Under the pieces are notes generated by a model, which worked only from the letters and a program-made list of their open reading frames with translations, was not told the DNA's origin and did not search any database. A program made the position numbers and the translations under genes. Below are positions 1 through 13,444 of a stretch of DNA of 64,000 bases, piece by piece. Position 1 is the first letter of the stretch. Every line of letters starts with the position of its first letter. Source of the stretch: Taeniopygia guttata (taxonomy: Eukaryota > Chordata > Aves > Passeriformes > Estrildidae). Location of the stretch: assembly GCF_048771995.1 (NCBI RefSeq), contig NC_133063.1, forward strand, positions 67,656,014 to 67,720,013, in the 5' to 3' direction.

Positions 1-95
1 TCTTATTAATTAGTATAAGATACAACATTCCTTGTTGTATCTTAGTATAAGGTACACCATTCTAATTAATTAGTATAAGGTACACCATTCCATGT
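1..95. repeat. Short tandem repeat with hairpin at left edge
   Basis: A 20-bp unit beginning TAGTATAAG and ending CATTC occurs three times, at 11-30, 43-62 and 71-90; the last two copies are identical. The first copy is also part of a perfect inverted repeat: 16-27 pairs with 33-44 (12-bp stem, 5-nt loop). The array may continue left of the window. No parent element was recognised. Confidence 0.7.
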
Positions 96-2984
96 TGGAT
101 CCTTCACAGCCTCTAGAAGTAAGTTAACATCAGGGGTGACCTGAAAGGAACCTCAGAGGTTGTTATCTCAGCCTTGCTGTGCTTTTCCTTCAACTGACAT
201 CAGGATGGTTGAAGCTGCACACAAGAACCAGGATTCATGACTATGAGGATGCTTCCTGAAATCTGCAAAAGAGCTCATCCATATCCTCCTCCCCATCAGA
301 GGGCCTGTAGCAAATACTCACAGTTTTTTAGTCTGCCCTTTAATCCTTAAACATAAAATGTCACCTTGGTCATCATCCTCCCCAAGGCACAGCTCCAGCT
401 GCTTCCCTGCAGCTCTGTTCATCAGGCTCACGGCTAAACCTGTGGGGAGCTGAGTTCTCCACCCCTATTCACAGTAACTCCACTGTAGTATTCAATGTAA
501 ATATTAGGATGGTAAAGGTGTCTCACCAGTAAGGATCATAAACACAGATCCAATTGTCTTTGTGCTGCTTTTCTGTAAGAATAAGTGAATATTTTCATAG
601 GAGGAGATTTGTTGTTAATATTTGTGCCTGGAAAAGAGAAAATGGATGAGGCTAATGCCCAAGCATGCCTAAGCACAGATTTCCCTATTCAACACAAAAC
701 TCATGCAGACACAGACACAGATTCTGAATATAAGACACAGAAGATTTAACACAGCACATTTAACTTCTTTTTGTCATCCAGAAAATCCATGTGCTATCTG
801 GGAACTGGGCAGTGAGCTTTTAGATCTTTGTGGATGTACACAACTCTCCCACTTTCAATACAAGTGAAATCCTAGACTGGATGTCCTTGTTCAAGCACAT
901 GCCTTAGAAAAAGAATATAATGGAAATCATTCTGCATTAAATGTAGATAATTCAAAAATTTCTATGCCTTTCAAAAGACATGCTGTGCAGGCCAACCGCA
1001 GCAAAGGACACTGATTTCTTTGCTGATTCAGGAAGGGCTGAGGTTCAGCCTAAGCTGAAACTGTTGCTTTCCCTTGTATTGATGGGCTACTATACCAATA
1101 GAACAGACCAAGTTAGGCAGATTGCAAGCCTTATCTCACTGAGGTGAAAGTGGAGGACATTTGAGGGTATTATTTATCTGGATAACACCAGAGCTTTGGT
1201 GAGGAAATCAGTCATGAAGCAGCTATTTGAATCTGTAGGTGTCTAAAGGTTCAGAACAATCCTTTATCCAGACATCCTCTTCCTTTCTTTTCAAAATGCC
1301 TGTTTTCCAGTTGATAGCATTTGCTTAAGTCTCAGCTTCTGACTAAGGGGTTTAATGGCTGAAAAATTGCCTAAGGGTCAGAATATTCCAGCTCAGTTCA
1401 TCCTTGGGTCACTGCATTGAACCAAGACTGCAGACAGGAGCCTGACCTCTCCAAAGTATTTTATGCCTTATAAAGAAATGCAAGTGTTGTACTTGATGTA
1501 TTGTTTAAAAATGTAATTGATTTTAAAGAACTCAGAGTCTCTTGGATGAAGCCACTAATGGCACTGAAAGCTGTTATTGCCATTCTAAAATTTGCTGAAA
1601 TAAAATTATTGCTATAAAGAGCAAAACCCTACCTAGCAGTCTAACTAGGTTTTGTTTTGGTTTTTTTTTTTTTGTACATCCTGTTCAGAAAACCTACATG
1701 AAAAAGTATGAAATTTATACCTCACTCTGATGAATCAGGCAATGTATTGAGGATATTCTGGCAACTAAAGGGCACATTGTCCTATAGTCATATCCACACA
1801 GAAAAGTGTGTGTGTCTATGTGGTTGTTACCTCTCACCTAAACATGCATTAAAGAGCACACAGATGAGACAAGGTAAATGCATGTATAGGTTCAGCACAA
1901 GCTGGAGACCAAACTTTCCATGTGCATGTATGGAAAAGAAATCTTATTTGTCTTCATCAGTTTCAGAAGCTTTGCTCCATTTATTCTTCTGCAGGAACAG
2001 CAGAAAACCACCTTATGTATAGCTATGCTACAATATGCATAATATGAGAAAAAGGGAAATGGCATTAAAGAATTTCAAGCAATTGGAATTCTTTAGTGTA
2101 AAGCATGCTGTGGTATCTCTGGCAGCCTTTCAGAGCTCTACAGATCTGGTTTAACTGGTCAGCCACCTGTACAAGACTTCAAAAACATTTTCTGCTATAA
2201 ACCATATAATCCATAGACCAGTTCCTTTCTGATAGAGCACAAGCTGTGACAGTCCCATATTTTATGCACAGCAAATCTCCTGTGTTCCTGTAGATCAATC
2301 CATCTGGTATAAATTAGAGTTCTTTGTGAAGAGAAGTATTGGCTTTTGGGGTTTTTTATTCATCACAAGAAAAATGTAAATATACTCTTTATATTTTTTT
2401 TACAGAAGAAAGTGTAAATATACTCTTTCTCTTTGAAAACTGAACATGGAAAAAAATATGGCAATGCACCAAAGGAAAAGTGCAGCATTAAAAACAAGCA
2501 GAACGTATTTTTTTTCCTACTGTCTGACACAACATACAACCAGAGGGCATGTCATATCTTTATTTTCTCTCAACAGCACAACTATATTCTGCATATAAAA
2601 CCCTGGAGAGAAATTACTGTAGAGAAACTCCACAAAGTCCTGCACCAGCCTACTACAAGGCTTTTTGATCCACAGAAGGGGCTTTTCCCAACATCATACA
2701 GCACAAGCTATCAGATGCAGATTTAATGGCCCAAGCCCCAGCTGCTGCTACTTGTGAGAGCAGGATTTGGGCTGTGTGCATGTTACTGTACATGCTGAAG
2801 CACCCAGGCAAAACATCACTCCCCTACAGCTGAACTATAAAAAAGACTCATATCTTGTGTCACTTAGAAGAAAAATAAGCTTTTGCTGACAAATGCAGCC
2901 ATGACTATTTTTTGTTGCAGAACAGAGATTAGCTTAGTTTTTTAAAGCATGGTGCTAATAGCGCCAAGATTCAATAAGGTTCAA
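96..2984. other. Gene-free stretch
   Basis: This is AT-rich single-copy-looking sequence with no recognisable exon, RNA gene or mobile element. A T tract lies near 1661-1674. A 16-bp word (TGTAAATATACTCTTT) occurs twice, near 2375 and 2411. The short open frames at 1708-2022 and 2433-2726 have no recognisable domain and look like chance. Confidence 0.5.
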
Positions 2985-3045
2985 TATGGGCCATTCCCTT
3001 AAGAGTTGTGGGTCCCTTCCAAATCAGAATATTCTGTGATCCATG
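2985..3045 (+). mobile_element. CR1 LINE, 3' end remnant
   Basis: The segment matches the diagnostic CR1 tail pattern of 'GGTCCCTTCCAA... ATTCTGTGAT', followed by the short terminal repeat-like ending. Only about 60 bp of the 3' end is left, with several substitutions, so this is an old fragment. Confidence 0.6.
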
Positions 3046-3845
3046 ATCTATAGCAGTGAATTGCTAAATAATGTTTTGTAAACAATGTTAAAGGACAGTT
3101 TTAAACCAACTCTTTATCCTACGGGTTTTCTAGGCCTAGAAACAGAAAACATTACCTGCAGTTTTTTTTTTTTATTTATAGCTTATTTTCTCAGTCCAGC
3201 AGCTCCTGAGAAGCACAACATTGATACTGCTGGGGTAAACTGTAGCACTTGAGACATTCCCAGATGTTTCACTGATAAATACAAAAAAGAATCCCCTAAT
3301 ATTATTTATTTTTAAGGCTGGAGACAACATCCCTATTACTAATATATGTGTCAGCATCAAAAAGATGATGATCATCTCAGACATAATTTATGCTGACAAA
3401 AAAAAATTGGTAGCATTGCCACAGATTGTTAGAAGATATAACTCAGGATCCTGGAACTGACACAAGGGGCAGAGAGTCATTGGTCCCCTAGAACGGCTGC
3501 ACTAAGAGCTGCCAACACTGCCACATTTCGCTGAGGGATTAATGCCTCTTTCCCTTTCAGGAAATGTAATTGCCTGCTCTCAGAGTCTGTCACCAAAACA
3601 AAGAGAGTGAATACCACTCCTTGCAGAACAGCCCTCGGAAAGGCTGGCCTAGGACCCATGTTGTCCCCATAGAGCAAGGCTAGCTGAGAACACAGTGAAG
3701 CTGGAGTAAACCGAGGGAGTGGGCTCAAGCATTTATCATGCATCCCTTCATGAAACACGTGTGGAGGAAAAAGCCCTCTCAAGAACATCCAGGTTTCTCA
3801 AAATTGTAAAAGATTTTAAGCCAAAATTAATCCTCAGCTGAATCC

Positions 3846-3985
3846 AAAGCAGTGTGGCGAGCTGGGACAGAGAGGGGATTCTGTGCCTCTGCTCTGGTAA
3901 GACCCCAGCTGCAGTGCTGCATCAGCTCTGGGGCTCCTAGCTTAAAAGGTTATGGACCTGCTGGGGAAGAGACTAGAGAAGGGCC
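3846..3985 (+). mobile_element. CR1 LINE, left part (split by an LTR)
   Basis: This is the CR1 ORF2 3' region: 'GAGGGGATTCTGTGCCTCTG', then 'CAGTGCTGCATCAGCTCTGG' and 'GGACCTGCTGGGG'. The expected continuation, '...GGGCCATGAAGATGATCAG', is broken after GGGCC and resumes at 4331. That places a later LTR insertion between the two halves. Confidence 0.85.
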
Positions 3986-4330
3986 TTGTGTGGATGTGAC
4001 AGCCTGGTCAGAGAGCGAGAAACCTACGTAAGTTTTCCCAGAATTGGCTTGTGAGACTTTACGGAGTTGAAGATAAACAATGATGGCTTATTATTTTAAA
4101 CAACCTGCAGGTGGTGTTTTCCTACTCTCTGTTTTCTTGTTTTTCTCAAAGGTTGTTTATAAGAAATTAGTTTTGTTAATTAGCCATCAGGTGAAATGTA
4201 TTGATTAATTGACCAATCAGGTCTATCTGTATTAGAACAATGTATAAAAGACGATCCGAATTAAACAGATGGGGTGCTGTGCAAACCGGCCTTCTGGTGA
4301 GTCTGTGTCATTTCTTACTCAACAGTGACA
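3986..4330 (+). mobile_element. Solo LTR inserted in a CR1
   Basis: About 345 bp of non-CR1 sequence splits a CR1 element. It has LTR-like architecture: a probable start at TGTGACAG (3995), a CCAAT motif near 4212, a TATAAAAG box at 4243-4250, and an end near CTCAACAGTGACA. No clean target duplication could be read, so the boundaries are approximate to about 10 bp. There is no internal retroviral sequence, so it is a solo LTR. The family was not identified. Confidence 0.6.
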
Positions 4331-4790
4331 GCCATGAAGATGATCAGAGGGATGGAGCACCACTCCTAGGACAACCAACAGAGAGACTTGAGATTTTTCA
4401 TCCTTGAGGAGAACAGGCTCTGAGAAGACCTTCTAACAGCCTTCCAGTACCCAAAGAGGGCAACAAGAGAGCTGGAGAGGGACTTTTACAAGGGCAGGTA
4501 GTGACAGAACAAGGTGGAATGGTTGGAATGGTTCAAACTGAAAGAAGAGAAGATTTTGATTGGATATCACTGAAAAAAAAATATATTGTGAGAGTGCTGA
4601 GATATTGAAACAGGTTGCCCGGAGAACTTGTGGATGCTCCATCCCTTGAAGTGTTCAACGCCAAGTTGAATGGAGGCTTGAGCAACCTGTAAGTGGCTTG
4701 AGCAACCTAGTGGAAGGTGCCCCTGCCCATGGTGGGGATTGGAACAAGGGGATCTCTAAGGTCCCTGCCAATCCAACCTTTTCTGTGATT
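4331..4790 (+). mobile_element. CR1 LINE, right part with 3' end
   Basis: The CR1 continues from 3985 with 'GCCATGAAGATGATCAGAGG' and runs through to the 3' untranslated end, 'GGTCCCTGCCAATCCAACC... TTCTGTGATTCT'. It includes a small internal duplication of the 'GGCTTGAGCAACCT' word near 4672-4709. The frame is broken many times, so it encodes nothing. Confidence 0.85.
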
Positions 4791-7700
4791 CTCTGCAATT
4801 GTTTTTCTGAAGATTATAAAGCCAGATAGGGTCAGTGAGAAGTATAACCGATTTATGTATGAAAAGATGTATTTCTGTTTGTATGTGTCTCATAATTAGG
4901 ATTTCCTCCCCACTGCTTGTGGTAATTACACACACATATAGCAAGAGCTCAAGGAAAGCTGCATCTCTTCACATTACTCTGTTTACTAGGGTTTTGCAGG
5001 TTTTTTGTGTCATTGTCTGACAAAAAGTGTTGTAATTGCCAAGAATTCTGGTGAGAGCAGCAGAATTCTTCTGCAATGTCACTCAGTGTGACCAGGAATG
5101 GTTTTAATTTTATGGATGAACATTTAACTTATGCAGTGCCCTTTAAATCAATGTAGTAGGTACACACATTAATAATTAATACTGAAATACAATATAAAAT
5201 GTTACAATGCTGCACATTTAATCCAATATAGTTACACCAAAGCTGAATTTGGCCCACTGTATTGACTTTTGCAGATAAAAACAGAAGCACAAATAACCCA
5301 GAAGCTGAGAGGAAAAATATTTTGCTGTGGGGAAAATATATTAAAAAAACTGAAAAAATAAGTGTATGAAAGAATGGATTAAAACTTGAAATACAAAGCA
5401 TTTATTTCTGTGTAAATATAGGATTTGGAAAGTGCTTGTACAATGCAATAGCAGTACTTCCCTTACAGACATATGTGTGTTGAAGAAGAAAGGCAAAAAA
5501 CAGCTTGTGGTAAGGTGGGGTGAATGTTAGCAATAACAGGTTCACTGCAGAGAAGTACACCTAGCAGTTTAGAGTCTTTTGTTTTAATAAGCCCTCTGAA
5601 GCTGGAATTTTCACAAGTGCTTTCAAATTAGCTCTGCACCTTCTTTGTCGAATGAGGACAGCCTGTGTGTGCATCTATTACCCACATGATGAATGTCAAA
5701 AAAGGCAAAATGCAAATTCAAGCTGCAGCCAATTAAAACTGGACTGGAAGATGTGTCAGGGGACTGTGGAGCAGCCGCAGCTCCCTGCTGGTTACTGGTG
5801 AACTCGTGGTCTGTGCTTTCAGCTGCAGGCTTGGTTGCATCCCCCACCCCCAACAAGTCGCAAAGCAAACACACAAAATGCACTGAGAGCTCACCTCGCC
5901 AGGCATCACCAGGGACCTGGTTTGCCTAGTGCTGCACTGGGAGGGAGTGCAGACCCCAGAGCACCTGAAATGTGAGATCATTTCTGGACAAGACAGTCCC
6001 AAACAATGAGTGCTCCCCACCTGCTTGAATGCATATCTCTGCAAGAAAAATAGTGTAAAAACCTGTTTGCACTGAGACAAAACAAAATCAAGCAGCTTAA
6101 ACCACATTAGAGTCAATGTGGTTGTTTCTGTCTTCTTGAACCCTGTAATCCTGACATTGACTCCCTGCATCACCACTCACCTTCATTTTCATGTTTAACA
6201 CTTGCAGGCAGGATCTGTTTTGACACAGTGAATTACTGGGAGACAGAAAGCTTTGCCCCAGTCAAGAAATCGAATAGTCATATCCCTCAGCTATAATGCA
6301 ATTTACTTCCCACAAAGTTAATAATCATTCCATGTAAAATTACACATACAAACTTCCCATATTGTCTTTCCTTACCTTATCCCCAGGCATCACATAATAT
6401 TTGCAACCCCAAAGAGATAAAACATGGCAGCTGCTCCAAAATGTTCAGAAGTTGACTCACAAGAGTCCCTGTGGTCTTTACACTTTGTTCTGGAGCTTTT
6501 AGTGACACTAAATTGTTCATAGACAAACAAGAGTATGATAGCAAGATTGCAGAACAGAAACGGCAAACATGAACTAATGACTCTAAGACAACACAGTAAG
6601 CAGCAATTTATTTCAAGAATGGTTTAAACAACAAATCTTCTCTGCTCCAAACATAACACTTGATCTAGACAGTGGTTTGTATTTGGATCAGAATAGGTGG
6701 AAGATGAAACCTTTAGGGAATAAACAACCCTTTCCCTGTGGATATTTCATATCAGCATCTCTTCCTCTACACTTCTATTTTGCAATGGTCTGAGTTGTGT
6801 TGTACAAGTGGCTTTTCTGAGAAAGGAAATTGTATTGGACAAAAGTCAGGAGCACCCAGGGGAAATCCAGGCAGATTTCATGCCCCTGCTTTATGATCCA
6901 ATGTTCCCAGGAACCAGGCTATTGGTGCCTTACCTTGTGGCACAGAGGCACTGATGTTTCATGTTCAGTTACAGCTGTGAAAGTAAAATTTGCATCTCTT
7001 TCATTCACAACAGCCAAGAGGAATTAGGTACAAATGGATAAAGGCACACTTAACCTCTTACTCAAAGCAAAAACATCATTGCTGTTTGCTCGCACCAGTC
7101 TCTGCCTTCATAAAAGATCATCATACGTTCACATCAATATATCCAGCTACAGCAAAAGTTTCTGCACATTTGTAATGCTGGGCATTGCTGCCCTACAGGT
7201 GGAAGTAGAACGTCAAATAGACAAGTACTGGGCCAAATAAAGAGGCCAGAAGTAGAAGTTGGAGGTTGCTGAGAAGGGAGACAGACTGCTTTCCTGGAGG
7301 ATACCAGTGGGAGCAAGAGGGGTTCCTCATTGCCTCAAAAGCATTTCAACAAAAGGGTCACTTTCTCTATCCTTCATGAAACTTTGAAATTTCCCTTGCT
7401 CAGGAATAAGCACTGTTTTTTGGACCATGGTGGTGCCATGGGTGGTGCTCCAGCACAGGTTTATCCCATCTTTGGCCTGTCCTAACTGAAAGATGAGATG
7501 AGAACAAAGCCAAATGAGATCACCCATGCACACCTGTAAAGCCAAGGCTTCGATTTAGTACTCTGGGTGGATACTCCTTCGACTCAGTACTCTGGGTGGA
7601 TACTCCTGGGGTGGAAAAATGCTATTTTTTATTGTCTGAAATAATAACATTCCCACTCCACTCTCCACACCTTTCAGCATTGATTTACATTGATAAAAGT

Positions 7701-8050
7701 AAAGATGCTATCTGGCCCTGCTCACTTCTCTGCAATTTAAGGACTCTGCTGTGTGGCGTCCAGTGCAGCAGCAGCAGGAGGTCTGGGGTAGAGACAGGCT
7801 GCCAGGTCTCACCAGGTACACCATCATGGCATGATGCTGGGGCTCTAGAGGAAGGAGGAAATTAATGATACGAGGGCCTCTTGACAATCAGCAGCTATGG
7901 AACAAAGTTAGTACATTGCTGCAGAACCATGGAAAGCATTTCATGCACTGCCTGTGTGAAACCTCTTTTGCCATTTTCCAAACACAAAAGCTGTTTTTAT
8001 GACTTTTGCAGCTCCATAATGTCACACAAACAATGTTTTGATTCTAGGTA
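4791..8050. other. Gene-free stretch
   Basis: No recognisable exon or repeat family was seen apart from a 29-bp tandem duplication at 7549-7606. The open frame on the minus strand at 5733-6176 (147 codons) overlaps others on both strands and has no recognisable domain; it is treated as chance. Confidence 0.45.
7549..7606. repeat. 29-bp tandem duplication
   Basis: Two adjacent 29-bp copies (7549-7577 and 7578-7606) both begin TTCGA, end GTGGATACTCC, and differ at a few positions near the start (TTTAG against CTCAG). Confidence 0.8.
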
Positions 8051-8619
8051 TGCTGTTTTTTTCTGGGGTAGAGTTAATTTTCTTCACAGGGGCTGGTATG
8101 AGGCTGTGTTTTGATCTTCTGCTGTGTTTTAGCCTTAGCAGTGCTAAGCCTGCTCAGCAGGCTTTTCTGCTTTTTGTACTTACACTCTGGCAAGGAAGCT
8201 GGGGATGCTTGGGAGACTGGGGAGAGACAGAATCAGGACAGGTGACCCAAACTGACCAAAGGGATATTCCAGACCATGTGACATCATGCTTAGGGTAAAA
8301 AGTGGAGGAGGAGAAGAAGAAAGGAGGGGACATTTGGAGTGACGGAATTTTATCTTCACAAGTAACAGTTATGTGAGATGGGGCCCTGCTCTCCTGGAGA
8401 AGGCTGAACACCTGCCTGCTTATGGGAAGCACGGAATAAATTCCTTGTTTTTTTTTCTGCTTGCATGTACAGCTTTTGCTTTTCCTATAAAACTGTTTTT
8501 TATGTCAATCCATGAGTTTTCCAGCTTTCACCCTTCTGATCCTCTCCCCAGGAGGAGAGGATTGGCTGCTGGTGGAGTGAGCAGCTGTGTGGGCTTGGCT
8601 ACTGGCTGGGGCTAAACCA
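8051..8619 (+). mobile_element. ERVL-type solo LTR
   Basis: The segment shows the typical avian ERVL LTR start, 'CTGGGGTAGAGTTAATTTTC', and the typical end, 'GGCTGGGGCTAAACCA'. An AATAAA lies near 8433. Flanks AGGTA (8046-8050) and AGATA (8620-8624) look like a 5-bp target duplication with one mismatch, as expected for ERVL. There is no internal sequence, so it is a solo LTR. Confidence 0.75.
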
Positions 8620-8624
8620 AGATA

Positions 8625-11600
8625 TTGGGTCAATACCCAGAGAGGAAGAGGCCAGATACCCTCTTCCATGGGCCTTCTCTGGTGCCCTACCCTGGACCAT
8701 CAGCCCCTCATCCGTACCACTGCATTTTGGACAAGCTTCCAAGAGCAGTGACACAGGCAAGCTTCCCGCTGCACACAGAGACAGAAGTATTCACTGACAA
8801 GTGTGTTGTGTTCAGTTATTGTTTCCATTGATGCTTTCACAGCTCCTAAGTTAATATATTTTTCTCCTGTCTAGTACAATGACCTGTATTAAGTTTTTTC
8901 ATGCAAATCAATCATCTACTTACTTCCCTCTGCATGTGCTGCTTTCAACAGATTGATAATGAGAACACACAGACAGACAGAAACCATATGATTAAACCTT
9001 CATCTCAGAGGACATTGTAGTTTCTGTCCTGATTTGCCTCCCTTTACTTCTGTCTATAAGCAAGGATATTGCCTTTCTCAAGGATAAAGAAAAGAGAAAG
9101 GAGAAGCAGGGGGAAAGGCTAGCTTCCTGAAATTTGGCCCATTTGAGAGTATTTATACTTAAGCTATTATAAAAATAATTTATTCTACTCACATACAAGG
9201 CCACAGTCATACATAGTTGTTTGTCTTAGCTACTACATCTTAACGATCTCCTGAAATGTCCTAACATGAGGCTGTGGTGTGTGACATCTCTTGGTTGGAC
9301 ATGCCTCAGCATTCACACTTTGGGAGCATCATGCTTTAAATATGCCTTTTGTCCATAAAACGGAAAAAATAGTTTCCTGACATGACAGTGAAGGCTCAGA
9401 AGGAAATTCTTTGAAGGAAGAATTTGAAGGCAGAGGAAAGGTTAATGAAACGTGTGAGGCAACAGAAAGAATTTTCTATTTGTCTCCAGTGCCAGTTGGG
9501 TATTTACACTGAAGCAAATAAAGAAAATTAAAAATTAATAAAGCATTAGATACCAGACACCGAACCAGAATTGTGGTGCTGGAGCAATGAAACATTACAC
9601 AAGCTGAAGATCTGATTGGTGTTGGGGTAGAACATGGATTTTGTAGAAGACTTCTCTCTGCAGCACTGCTCCTTTTGTTCACAGTTTGCCTAATTTGGTA
9701 CTTTTGTTAGTGGGAAAACAGTCTCATACCATCATTGTTGCTATTTTAATGCACAAGCTTGCACTCCTCAAAGGGCTGGGGGGTAGAGAACACACCCCTA
9801 TTGCTGCATAATCAGGCATGGTGACTTCAACAGGAGTGATTCATGGCCCAGTAAACCTTGCTGCTCATGGCTTATGTCTCCAGTAGCATCCAAGGGCAGG
9901 TGCCAGCCAAGGAATCACATCTGCCCTAAATATTCAGGGATGGGCCAGTCTGTGCCTGGGTACAGACCCAGACTGGGGAGCTGCTGCCTCCCCAGTGTGA
10001 GTAGTGCAAGACACCTCTTTCCTGCTGCTCATTGCTGGAGTTCTCCCATGGATCTGTGCAAGTACAGCAGCACCTGCAGAAACTTATTCAAAAATGTAAG
10101 ATGAGAGTTTCTATTTCCTGGTATTTATGTGTTTTCAGAGGGTAAGGAAGATACCTAAAAACTAAATGCACGGCTCAGTAAGACAGAAGAATTGAGAAAT
10201 ACAAATCCATGTTTGATGGGAAGGTATAATTGTTTGGCACCTGCTACTAAGGTTTTTCACATCAGCAGAAAAAGGAGGAAGAAGAACATGGCAGGGATTT
10301 ATGTGTTTCACTCTGGAAACACATAAATCATAGACTTAAGTGGCTCACAAAACCACCTTTCTTTAATGTTGTTGACAAGAATCAAGGACTTATCTGAAAT
10401 AATAACTCACAAACAATTTGTAACAACAGCTGTTCAAAATTGTTTTGCTATGTTTCATCCAGCTAATGAGCCTAAATCACTGCTTTGGTCATACCAAGGG
10501 TTAGATTCAGATTGCTGTTGCAAAGTCATCAATTTAATAATTTCAAAAACAGTTTCCCAACACTGTTGCAAATTACTGGCATAATTCCTGCACTTCTGCA
10601 GAGTGGAGCATGACCTCCATTTTCAGAGCCAGGCAGAGCCGCTCAGAACCAGTAGTCAGAAGCCACAGCAGCTCATCTCAAACCCCACAGCCTGGCTACC
10701 ACTGCACTCTACCTTGGGAACCTCCACTGGATGAACCAGTGGGACAGCTGGAACTGGAGAGCAGAAAGATGGTGTTTCCCGTGTTATGTTGTGTGCTGTC
10801 CTTATTTCCTATGCAGGCACAACAAAGAGTACCAGACTGTCACAGAAAGGAGGGATAACACACACATCTGCTCCTCGTTGCCAAACAACAGGAAAACCCA
10901 AAGTGCAGATGTTTAGCTCAGGGGACACTTGCCAGACTCACAGATTGGAACTGTAGGGGGTCTTGGGGTCCCAAGACTGAGAAACAGTGAAATGCTGCTA
11001 ATATTCACATGATATAACAGAGAGCCAAATATAAAGTGGATAATTCACAATAGAGACCCAAACCTGCTGATAATACACGGACTCCAATATTTCTGACATT
11101 AATTCCATTCTCTGTGTTTTATATGAGAAGAAATCTTATGAAAATGGAAATCTTATGAAAAATAACTTAAAACAAGTGATGGATTATAAGAAAGACTCAA
11201 ATGAAGGTTAAAAGAAAGCAGGGTAGATTTTCTGCTTCTTCCCTCCTATGCGTATATAAAGAATGGCATACTTTAAATTGTGAAACCATTTCTTAAGCAG
11301 TTTATCTCATAAAACTCATTATGCAGCTTAAGTTTAAAAAAGAGGATATTTTCATTATAGTCACCTTCTTTAGAACTGCTTTGAAAATTACTGGGAAAAG
11401 GCATTATCCAGGAGCTACATGTTCCTCCACCCTAAAGGGAAAGAGCTTCACAGGATCCAAAACAATAACTGAACTACATTGTGAAAGACAAAAACTATCA
11501 TTATGGTAAAACATTTAATTTTAAAAAGCCATGAGTTTTGGCAATGTTATAATCTTTCATTATGCAGGGCACACACCAGCTTCCCACCCATCAAATGGGA

Positions 11601-12731
11601 TTATAAAAGGCCTTATTTTCTGGAAAGGTTAATTTGTGATTGCCCATATCAGAACCTTTTCATGTGTGTCTCAATGCTGCTTCATTCATTGCTGAATACT
11701 GGTTTAGATCAGAAACTCATCCACTATCACCATTTTCAAGCTCCCACTCTAAACAATTATAATAAAAAGGAATGCAAAAAACCATCTTAGATTCTGCTTT
11801 AAGAGACTGATTTTTGGATATATTTAACATGCTCATATTAACTGAAGCTCATTTTAACTGAAGTTACTTCAGGATCTTCACTAGGTAATCAAGTGATAAC
11901 CCCTGTTATTGGCAATGCAGTTGTTACAAGATGCTTGCCTTGGCCATGAGGCAGACAGGGAATGTGTGAAAGTATTTGTTGTACATCCATCTGCAGCTTT
12001 GCAGGAATTGTCCACTAACAAAATCACATTTTCTTCAATACTTGAGAATTTAACACTAGCAACCCTTCTGGCAAAAATAGCTAATTATCAGATTAGTAAA
12101 AAAAACCAGAATGCCATTATTAATGTATCTGATCACACAGAAAGGCTCAAACTGAATATCTGGTTCTCTCTACAAAACCACTGTATAATGACTTCCTTTA
12201 TAAACATTTCTCAGTGCTTCATTCCATATTTTCACCATACAAAGAACTAATAAGTATTCTCACAGATATAAAATATTTAGAATACCTTTTAACTTCTGAA
12301 AAATGTTATTTTTATACAGGCATAATTATAATGAAATATTTTTGCTTACTTATTTTACTACCTGCTAAACATAGTTGGTTTTGAATTCCAAAAATTAAAC
12401 CACTCCAAAAGTCAATTTGAAGACATTAGTGCTACAACCAAAATATAAAACTTGTTCATATTTTTCTTGTCCTGAAATATTTAAAGCTGAGCTTCAATTG
12501 GCAAATGAGTCACCCCTTGTCTTAGCCACTGTCTCCTATTTAGTTGATTTATTTCTTAGGATGGAAACTCTTAACTGAGAAGACACTGAAATTTAGAGCA
12601 GAGCTACATAACATATCTGAAATGAAAACTGCTGTTTGAGATTTTGAGGCATTGTACCTCTGCTTATGCATCTGTAATGCTCATAATAGAAAGGTATGAA
12701 CAGGACAAGATTTATGGGGTCAGTGTGGGTG
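8625..12731. other. Gene-free stretch
   Basis: AT-rich intergenic sequence without a recognised gene. The many short open frames (for example 11503-11790 and 11909-12250 on +) carry no domain or splice context that supports coding. No mobile element was recognised. Confidence 0.45.
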
Positions 12732-12737
12732 CTAGGG

Positions 12738-13444
12738 TGTGGAGTTGTGTTATTTTATGTTCCAGTTGCGTTTTGGTTGTACGGGTCAGTTTTCTCCGTT
12801 TTTGTTTAAATTTGCCAATTGGTATGCTCTATTTACCCCCCTCGCCTCTTCCCAGTTGGTGCTGCCCAACCCTTCCCGCCTTTCCACCCATGTCCGTCAT
12901 CAAGCCACTCCCAATCACCCCACCAAACCACTCCCTTATCCCCTCCCAGGAGCCCTGCCAGTCATCCGGTGCCCCACCCCAAGATCTAGAACCTTCCATC
13001 CACGGCGTCGGGTGATTGGGTGAAGGCCCAGGGCCTCTCCCACACCCCTACCCCATTGGTCCCTTCCCCAAGGACACTCCCCAGGGAGCCACGCACAACT
13101 CTCTCCCATTGGACAATGTTTTCCCCACCCCCTGCCCTATATAATCCCTTGTTAGATAGTCCCAAGTTGCCTTCTTCGGTTGGCATCGCGCTGTGTGTTT
13201 CGATCCTTGTTCGTCTTCCCCTCACGTTGAAGGAGAATAAAAGGATCTGTTGCCCCCGGAGAAGGACGCTTCTGTCTTCTGTCCACGTGTGGTTTTCTCC
13301 CGCCTTTCGCCCAGGAACCAAGGCCCCATCCCGAGCTCTCTGAATCCCCCGACGTTGGCCCAGAGGAGGGCTCGGGGAACCTGCTCGCTCCCTCCGGAGC
13401 TAGAGCCAGCCGGGATTTAACATCATCCAGGAGGGAGCGCGGCA
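12738..13444 (+). mobile_element. Solo LTR, ERVK-like, perfect 6-bp TSD
   Basis: The 707-bp element begins TGTGGAG and ends GCGCGGCA. It is flanked by the identical 6-bp sequence CTAGGG at 12732-12737 and 13445-13450. Inside are a C-rich U3, several ATTGG/CCAAT motifs, a TATATAA box (13138-13144) and an AATAAA signal (13236-13241), in the correct order for a + strand LTR. A 6-bp duplication is usual for class II (alpha/beta, ERVK-type) elements. The open frames inside it on both strands reflect its GC content and are not genes. Confidence 0.88.

Noticed and set aside
5733..6176. Minus-strand 147-codon frame
   Set aside because: It overlaps two other frames, contains no known motif and has no conserved-exon appearance.
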